This document shows, one piece after another, positions 33,331 through 39,298 of a stretch of 39,298 nucleotides of DNA. The DNA is from Dichomitus squalens LYAD-421 SS1 (taxonomy: Eukaryota > Basidiomycota > Agaricomycetes > Polyporales > Polyporaceae), in contig NW_006766942.1 in the NCBI RefSeq assembly GCF_000275845.1, forward strand, positions 155,895-195,192, given 5' to 3'. The position numbers were made by a program, and so were the translations under genes. Each line of letters begins with the position of its first letter. Position 1 is the stretch's first letter. The notes beneath the pieces were generated by a model. The model did no database searches, had not been told where the DNA came from, and was given only the letters and a program-made list of their open reading frames with translations.

Positions 33331-36300
33331 GTTGGATAGGTCGCTGGCATACTCTCGTCGCTTATCATTATTGCGTATCGGTTCTACGTTGCGGATACAA
33401 GCTCGTTCTCTCGAGTACGTCTGTTCATATCGTTCTAGTGCCGGCTGCGCCGGTCAGTTACTCTATCCTCCCTCCTGGCCAACGCAGCCCGCTACCGGAC
33501 AGGCGGAGTGTCGATCAATATACAGTACCATCTTGTAGTCATCTTGGCTTCTTCCGCGGCCATACGGTCCTTTCCATCTGCTACTCTATCACTTGACGCT
33601 GCCATCTAGTTGAACATGGACGCTCTGCACCTATCATCTACCACACCATCCACATCCCATTGTCCATAGGTCTCCATCACTGTACATCCGACCCCTCCGC
33701 GGTCATAATATCCACTTGCTCTGTCCCTCGTGTATCGGAAATGACTTTGTCGCTTTCATGGTGGTTTTGCTCGCCTATGATTCACCCATGTTTCATTCCC
33801 TACTCCCATTTCCCTTCCGCCTCTTCTTGCTATGTCGGATTACTACTGATTAGCTGTTGTCGCTATACGCTTCCTCCGTCTCATATTATCTTTCCTCCTA
33901 TCCTCGTCTCTCCATCTTGTATGGCTCCTCATGACTTGACTTGTCATCTGCACGCATGCCGTTCCCTTTCTGTCCCATTGTCAATATCAGTCTTACTCGC
34001 CTTTGTACGGTCAAATTCACAGTCCATCTTGTCTCCTTAATTCCGTTCCATGTGTCGTTTCTTCCGTACCTACAGACCGCACACGTACGTACAGTACCCC
34101 CATGTGTATCGTATATCGACATCTCACATCCCTTTTTCCCGGCACATAGGATTCCGCGTACACTGCTGCTCTTTGTCTCGCCACTCTCATCTTGATCTCG
34201 TATGTTGCAATACCACACACTGTATACAGACATTTATACGTCGGGCCTCGACCAGGTAGCACCAGCCGCTACCCAATCACATAGATTCTAGGTGTGTCTT
34301 CCACGGTGAAACACTCGATGAGGCGCTGATTCTACGCCACGCTCGCCTTGTATTCAGATGTTGTTGAATGCTTAGCCTTCATGTTGGCTAGAGGCAGGTA
34401 ACGTCGAGGCGTGGCTCTCGCGAGCGCGAAACGATGGAATAGTGTACCGTGCTCGATGCGGACACGAAGAGGTGCAGCATGACCCTCATGCGAGTGCTCG
34501 TGTGACATACGGCTAGCTTTCGTCGACCCTGTAGCAGGGACTGTAGTTGTTCCTGCCCTGCCCTGTTTGGCATGCCCGAGGTACGCCAGGCCGGATCACT
34601 TGCAGAAAGCTCGCTGCGGAGCTACGTTTCGGTAAGCCTCGTGCACAATGATCACGATATCTCACGAATGAACGTTGACTCTCACAACTCGTGCACTCTA
34701 GGCAGGTCGCTCCCATCGATAATATAGTTATGCGAGCTGTCAAATAGTCAACGTACACTATATCGGATGCCTGGCTTTCAGTTTGTGGCGCAAAAGCGTC
34801 AGACAGATCCCGCCGTATGACGATGCGTGCCGCCGCAACCTGACTGCCTGACGTGTTACAACGCGCGAGAGGAATCGTGGGTGTCGGACGCAAAAAGTGC
34901 AGCTTGGAACGCTTTTGGGTGCCACTTGCCGAGAGACTGTGAGCCTTCAGAGCACGTTCTTCCCGTTGCTTTCGTGATTTTCACATTATCGTGATCCGCG
35001 CCGCCTTTGCAGCATGAAACGCCATGTAAGGCTGGTACCATATTCCAGTGGATGGATGTTGTCAGTGTGTTTTGGCGTCGTATTCTGGAGATCACGAAAC
35101 GTCTCAGTAGGCTTCTTGAGTCATCAGTGTTACAAATCCAGCAAGCATGAGGCAGCGCCTCAGACCAGCACTTGTTGGGTTTCGGACAAGATACCTCCGT
35201 GAAGCTCCACCATACCCTCTGCACATGTTGAAAAGTTCATGTATGAACTTCTCGTGCCGCCAGTTGTATGGTGTGCCCACCTACGTCGTCGACTCCCTGA
35301 AAGGTGACGAATCCGATAGCTTCAGGAACTTTGGACAAGACACGCAAGGCTACCGCAGATGTAATGGACCGAGTCATTGCATGCCACTCACTAAACGATT
35401 CAGTACTCAACCCCAGTCCTGGGGACAATTAACCCGGGAAGGTAGAATAATCGGGTATACAAGGTCAGTTACCGGACTTCCACATCCGTCACCGCTTCCT
35501 ATCGTATCGATCATCTTTGCGACGCCCTATTAATTCACTTGTTTGTCTACCTGCTCGAAGCTGGCCATGGTTCCGTCGTGCGAAGGCGGATCGCCTGTCG
35601 CTGTGGTCTCCATGCTCGTCCCAATCGGCGTGCTGGGGTGTTTGCAGCCGTAGACTTCTTTTTCACGGGGTTGTCATCGGACTGACCTAGCTTGCCTATG
35701 ACGACGACTCCCCTGCATCAATTTGCATACCCACCTGAAGCCACGTCACTCCTATATGCATATGCACATACTTTCGCAAGCGTTGGAGGGGTTCCACAAC
35801 CACTTCCTCTGCCTCGAGGCATAGCATCGTGGATGCGGAGGTCCCCTCGGGTTTGACCAGGTAAGCTATAGCCCTCTGACTGGTTACGAAAGGTCGTGAC
35901 TGGCCTGCTCGCTGGAGGCCGCAGAATCGAGCTCAGCTCATCCTCGTTAGGATCTGCGCAACCTCGGACTTTCGCTACAAGATGATGGAGGTGATCCGAG
36001 CAGCGCGCGCGCTCTATGTGAACGTCAGTGCCAATTGTGGTAATCGAAGACAAGATTAGTCTTGACATCGGTTCAACCGCTTCATACAGCATCGGTGCGC
36101 ATGTTCCAACGAGTCAGATCGTTTCGTGCTAACAGTGTTGATAATGCGTGTCTCCGAGTCTACAGCTCGCGCATGTCCCACTAACTATTCGAAATGTGGG
36201 CTAAGCAATGTCCCGGGGAAGGACGCTCGCAGCAGCTCTGCTCAGGGTTTGACGTCGTTCCCATGCAATGTGTCATCACATTGGGTGATGTCGGGCAGGC

Positions 36301-36390
36301 ATGATCGTCGTGAGCTAGTCTGACAGCGCCCAGGGGGAAAATTATACTCAAGCTCTGGTACTCCTCCCGTGACATTTGGGTGCCTTTCGG
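33331..36390. other. Intergenic; pyrimidine-rich tract then unassigned DNA
   Basis: From about 33550 to 34200 the plus strand is strongly pyrimidine-rich (runs such as CTCCTCATGACTTGACTTGTC), probably including the 3' untranslated region of CDH1. Beyond 34.3 kb there are only short frames. A minus frame at 35718-36092 (124 codons) has a moderately protein-like start but no recognised domain. Confidence 0.4.
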
Positions 36391-36406
36391 CCAATCCCCC
36401 TTATAT
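36391..36406 (+). promoter_or_regulatory. CCAAT and TATA-like elements of the membrane-protein gene
   Basis: CCAAT at 36391-36395 and TATAT at 36402-36406 lie 58 and 47 bp upstream of the ATG at 36449, followed by a pyrimidine-rich leader. The spacing is plausible for a fungal core promoter. Confidence 0.4.
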
Positions 36407-36448
36407 CCTTTCGCTCGGACGTCTTTTGCTTCACCCCTATCACCCACT

Positions 36449-37931
36449 ATGGATCAGGGGACAGAATGTCCCAACGTGAACTACGTAGCAGCGCAGACGC
36501 TACAATCACAAGCCACAAATCTCAACAACTCATTGATCATCGTGTTTCTCTCCACATTTCTTCTGGGTACGTGGCATTCATCTCGATGCTCTCCTATTCA
36601 CGCCCAGTGTTCACTGTGCGGTAGGTGTCCTCACGGTCCTAACGGGGACGTCCCTGTACTTTCTAGCGTGGGCACTCTTGTTGATCTGTCCTCGGCGACA
36701 CCAGCTCATATCGTGATCTCCCAGATCTAAGGCCTCAAAGAGAGTATCAGTGATACTGATGATCGCCAGCACTCTCCTGCTCTACGCGTCCACTGCGACG
36801 TATTGCGGGGGTATTGTGCATATGACGGTGGCAAACAATCGTGTTGCTGAAGCGGCTGCGAATATGCTCTTCTCCGAATCATATATGGCTCCCTCGGATG
36901 GCGGACTTTCCCCGCTGACTGCAGCGTGGATCGCGACAATGTCCCTCACGGTGAACGTAAGCGCAACTATTCGCCACCCCTGGATACTCTGAGATTAATA
37001 TTATTACCTGCAGGTCCTGATCGGCGATGCGATCGTGTGGTGGCGTGCTTGCGTTCTGTGGCGAAGCAGGCTGATGTACTGCCTGGGACCCGCGATACTA
37101 ATCATCGGTCTTGGTCGGTTCTACATACTTCGTGATAAACGCTGAGCCTGCTGCTAATGGACGGATGCAATTTGACATAGCGCTCGAATTGCTTGGTGCC
37201 ACTATACAGGCAAAAACAGAGTCGCAGGTCGTGTCATACATTCCCGACATAATGGGTGCTCATCCATATGGAGCCATTGTGACCGGACTCTCCCTCATCA
37301 TCAATTTGCTGGCCACGAGTCTCATTGGGATCAAGGCCTGGTGCGTGCTACTGCTCTCGGTCACAGCACCCATTGGGCGATAGTTGACCACATCCTCATT
37401 CGCAGGCGACACAGAGCATCTCTGCAGGGACACTTCGCAGATAATACTGGGCGACAGTATGTCTTGAAGGTTCTCGCTTTGCTCGTCGAGACTGGTGTAG
37501 TATATTCCGCAACGCTGGTAGGCATTTTTTGCCTCAAACGACTGGAGGCCATGGATTTATGACTTTCAGATCGTCTCGACGGTATACTTGGCGGTAAACC
37601 AAGTATCGAGTCGACCAGGCCGCGCATTCTCTAATGGCTATGAAGTGTTCACTTTTGGATGTATAGTCCCTATGATTGTAAGCAAGCGAACCATCGCGGA
37701 TGACCAAGGGTTGACAAGACAACTTTGGAATAGGCGATATACCAGATGCTGATCATCTTCGTCATCGCCCTCGACCGTTCTCAACTAGAACACACAATCC
37801 AGCAAGACGACGACTCGAACGTGACTTTGACTCAGGTCACTGGGGCCGTCTCTGTCACCGAGTCTACTGAATGGGGAAGCGGATATACAGTAGACCGCAG
37901 CACATCCAGAGGTTGGGGGAAAAGGCCTTAG
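36449..37931 (+). CDS. Seven-helix integral membrane protein of a basidiomycete family
   Basis: Start MDQGTECPNVNYVAAQTL, with no cleavable signal. Spliced segments give seven hydrophobic helices. They are LIIVFLSTFLLG continuing GVLTVLTGTSLYFLAW; VSVILMIASTLLLYASTA; TAAWIATMSLTVN joined to VLIGDAIVWWRACVLW; GPAILIIGLGTLYFVINA; AIVTGLSLIINLLATSLIG; VLKVLALLVETGVVYSATL; and FTFGCIVPMIMLIIFVIALD. An acidic, Ser/Thr-rich tail ends at the TAG at 37929. The WWRACVLW and LKVLALLVETGVVYSATL motifs are typical of the large Agaricomycete families of receptor-like membrane proteins often labelled DUF6533/DUF6534; ligand and function are unknown. At least five introns are needed. The junction after RRHQLIS (about 36715) and the following one are not settled, because the obvious GT-AG pair there would leave only 30 nt. 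Confidence 0.75.
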
Positions 37932-38511
37932 GTAGTGCAAGTTACTCGACTCACGAAAAACTGACGATCATTGGGGGCGAGACACGGTGGCACTGTGATA
38001 TGAGACGGATTTATCGGACCTCACTTATAATACTTGTACGCCCTCTGCCGTTGCACCACCGTAATCTTGTACCGTACTACGTTCTGCGCTTAAGACACCA
38101 TGTTTAGCTCCGCGAAACACCAACAACATGGCCCGCCACCTCACACGTCAATACTACATGCAAGTCGGGTGGAGAATGTCGCCCATAGCAAGAAGTTGAT
38201 GGCACGACATAATAGCCACACGCTTTCCGCCACAACAGTAGCCGAACGCCATACTGGTCCGATTGTTGTACAAAGTCTGGTGCAACTCCTCGAACTCAAC
38301 GTCACAATCTTGGTCAGAAGACATGCAACATAGCTCCAATCCATGTCTCTGCGACACGTCCATGAGGTCCCCCTCGTCCATATCAGCCTCGTAGTTTAGC
38401 AATAGTCAGATGCTCGTTCATCCATACCACCTTGCTGTGAATCGTCCGTGGAAGAGATGACGAGAAGATGCCATCGGCGATACTATTGCACCCAATCAGA
38501 TACAGGATACA
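37932..38511. other. Intergenic; Cys-rich short frame on minus strand
   Basis: A minus frame at 38154-38402 encodes an acidic, Cys-containing peptide (DMDEGDLMDVSQRHGLELCC, later FEELHQTLYNN). It looks more protein-like than random but has no recognised family and no clear splice context, so it may be a relic. Confidence 0.3.
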
Positions 38512-38527
38512 TTAGGGTTAGGGTTAG
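38512..38527 (+). repeat. Short interstitial telomere-type repeat
   Basis: TTAGGGTTAGGGTTAG is 2.7 units of the hexamer used as the telomere repeat by most filamentous fungi. It is internal to the window and lies 41 bp from repeat copy 2. It could mark an old telomere-associated event or a subtelomeric position. Confidence 0.7.
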
Positions 38528-38568
38528 TACATCGCAAAATCAAAAATAAACGGCCTGCCCAGCCCGAG

Positions 38569-38654
38569 GGCCGAAGCAGGACAGGGAAATATTGAGACGG
38601 TGCACGAGCCGAAGCCCGTACAAACCGCAGGATCCCCCTGAGGACAAGGTCGCC
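38569..38654 (+). repeat. 86-bp dispersed repeat, copy 2
   Basis: Same orientation as the block at 482-567. The right side runs into GCCTAGTCTCGT (38651-38662), the reverse complement of the sequence on the left side of copy 1. The two copies therefore look like opposite ends of one repeat family. They stand about 38 kb apart. Confidence 0.7.
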
Positions 38655-38670
38655 TAGTCTCGTTCCCATC

Positions 38671-38714
38671 CGTTCTGGCGCTTACACACAGTACCTGAGA
38701 GTACCGCCAGAACG
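38671..38714. repeat. Hairpin beside repeat copy 2
   Basis: CGTTCTGGCG (38671-38680) and CGCCAGAACG (38705-38714) are perfect complements with a 24-nt loop, itself containing GTAC...GTAC. The right arm continues GTCTGG, so that AACGTCTGG is shared with the outer arm of the hairpin near copy 1. Confidence 0.6.
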
Positions 38715-38893
38715 TCTGGTGCATTTGGGGCTCGGCAGAGGGTACCGTGACTGTCGGATCACCGGTCCATAGTCCGAGTGACCGAGTCACATCTGGCAGG
38801 AGGTGCCGTGCAAGCTCCGAGGGGTTTAGACGCCCATTAAGACGGACAGTTGCGCACTCATTCCGTCGGTCTGCGTCCCGTTGTCTCCCTATT

Positions 38894-39298
38894 ATGCTGG
38901 CTGAAGACGAATTCTTGGCTTTCGACAACGATCTCGGAGACTTTGACCCCGATTATGACTACCTAGACTCCTACAATGAAGATTTTGATCCCACACCACC
39001 TCCCCTTGCCGATCTCTCTCCTCGCCGCGCACAAGATGCCCGCTCTATGCTATTCGAGAACTACACTCAGACGTTGCGGGATGGCCTTGGAGCTGGAGGA
39101 ATGACTCTCGAGGATCGTGTTCTGGCATGTATCACCTATATGAATACAATGGGCATCAATGTTGAGCTTTTCATGACTGCACTCTTCTGGGGAGACCACG
39201 GCTGCATTGTCAACCCGAAGATTCGACACGAACGCACGGTGTTTATGAATAGCACCTCCCTTCGTTCTATCCTGGAGCGCTGGTGGAATCCGCCCACG
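38894..39298 (+). CDS. Partial ORF of a repetitive, transposon-type Agaricomycete family
   Basis: From ATG 38894 the frame stays open to the end of the window (135 codons, no stop). The first part is very acidic (DLGDFDPDYDYLDSYNEDFD). The second part, GGMTLEDRVLACITYMNTMG followed by ELFMTALFWGDHGC, then RHERTVFMNSTSLRSILERW, resembles the N-terminal region of multi-copy proteins that in mushrooms are often annotated with DUF6589 and thought to belong to transposons. That assignment is from memory of the pattern and is tentative. The repeat, hairpin and telomere-type array just upstream are consistent with the end of a mobile element. The protein is cut by the window edge. Confidence 0.6.
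   Translation, partial: MLAEDEFLAFDNDLGDFDPDYDYLDSYNEDFDPTPPPLADLSPRRAQDARSMLFENYTQTLRDGLGAGGMTLEDRVLACITYMNTMGINVELFMTALFWGDHGCIVNPKIRHERTVFMNSTSLRSILERWWNPPT

Noticed and set aside
38524..38928. Minus-strand frame sharing a peptide with the frame at 479-718
   Set aside because: The shared peptide is only the translation of the 86-bp DNA repeat, so it does not indicate a gene family.
1..39298. CRISPR arrays, bacterial operons or a biosynthetic gene cluster
   Set aside because: No regularly spaced repeats were seen. All recognisable genes are eukaryotic with spliceosomal introns, and no synthase, oxidase or transporter group is present.

Overview
The window is nuclear DNA of a basidiomycete fungus, most likely an Agaricomycete. 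Genes are split by many short introns (mostly 45-60 nt, GT-AG). Conserved proteins resemble fungal orthologues. Short TTAGGG arrays, the fungal telomere repeat, occur twice. There is no bacterial or viral gene organisation.

Layout. 1-3.1 kb: a hairpin, an 86-bp repeat and the chaperonin subunit CCT8 (minus strand). 3.1-8.0 kb: gene-poor, with one unassigned candidate exon. 8.0-8.6 kb: a small four-exon gene ('gene A') of an unnamed family. 9.9-10.4 kb: a broken copy of the DNA primase small subunit. 11.2-11.7 kb: a fold-back, MITE-like element. 11.8-13.5 kb: queuosine-salvage glycosylase (QNG1/DUF2419). 16.5-17.2 kb: 'gene B', a paralogue of gene A. 17.3-18.9 kb: a non-autonomous TIR element. 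19.4-20.1 kb: a small hydrophilic CsbD-like protein (minus). 20.5-24.2 kb: an ASCH/PUA-like gene, an alpha-1,3-glucanase of family GH71, then a decayed second copy of the ASCH-like gene. 24.7-26.6 kb: an F-box protein. 27.9-31.3 kb: SAGA subunit SPT7 (minus), divergent from CDH1 (31.4-33.3 kb), the APC/C activator, with 99 bp between start codons. 36.4-37.9 kb: a seven-helix membrane protein. 38.5-39.3 kb: a telomere-like repeat, a second copy of the 86-bp repeat with its own hairpin, and a partial ORF of a repetitive Agaricomycete type running off the end.

No operon or pathway joins the genes. Conserved housekeeping genes (CCT8, QNG1, SPT7, CDH1) are separated by stretches rich in duplicated, decayed or mobile sequence. 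No defence system or biosynthetic cluster was seen. The least described items are the paralogous pair A/B, with a probable GC-AG intron in B, the ASCH-like gene and its dead duplicate flanking GH71, the active-site-less primase fragment, and the repeat pair near both window ends. Intron coordinates were worked out by hand from splice motifs, reading phase and family similarity; they should be treated as models.
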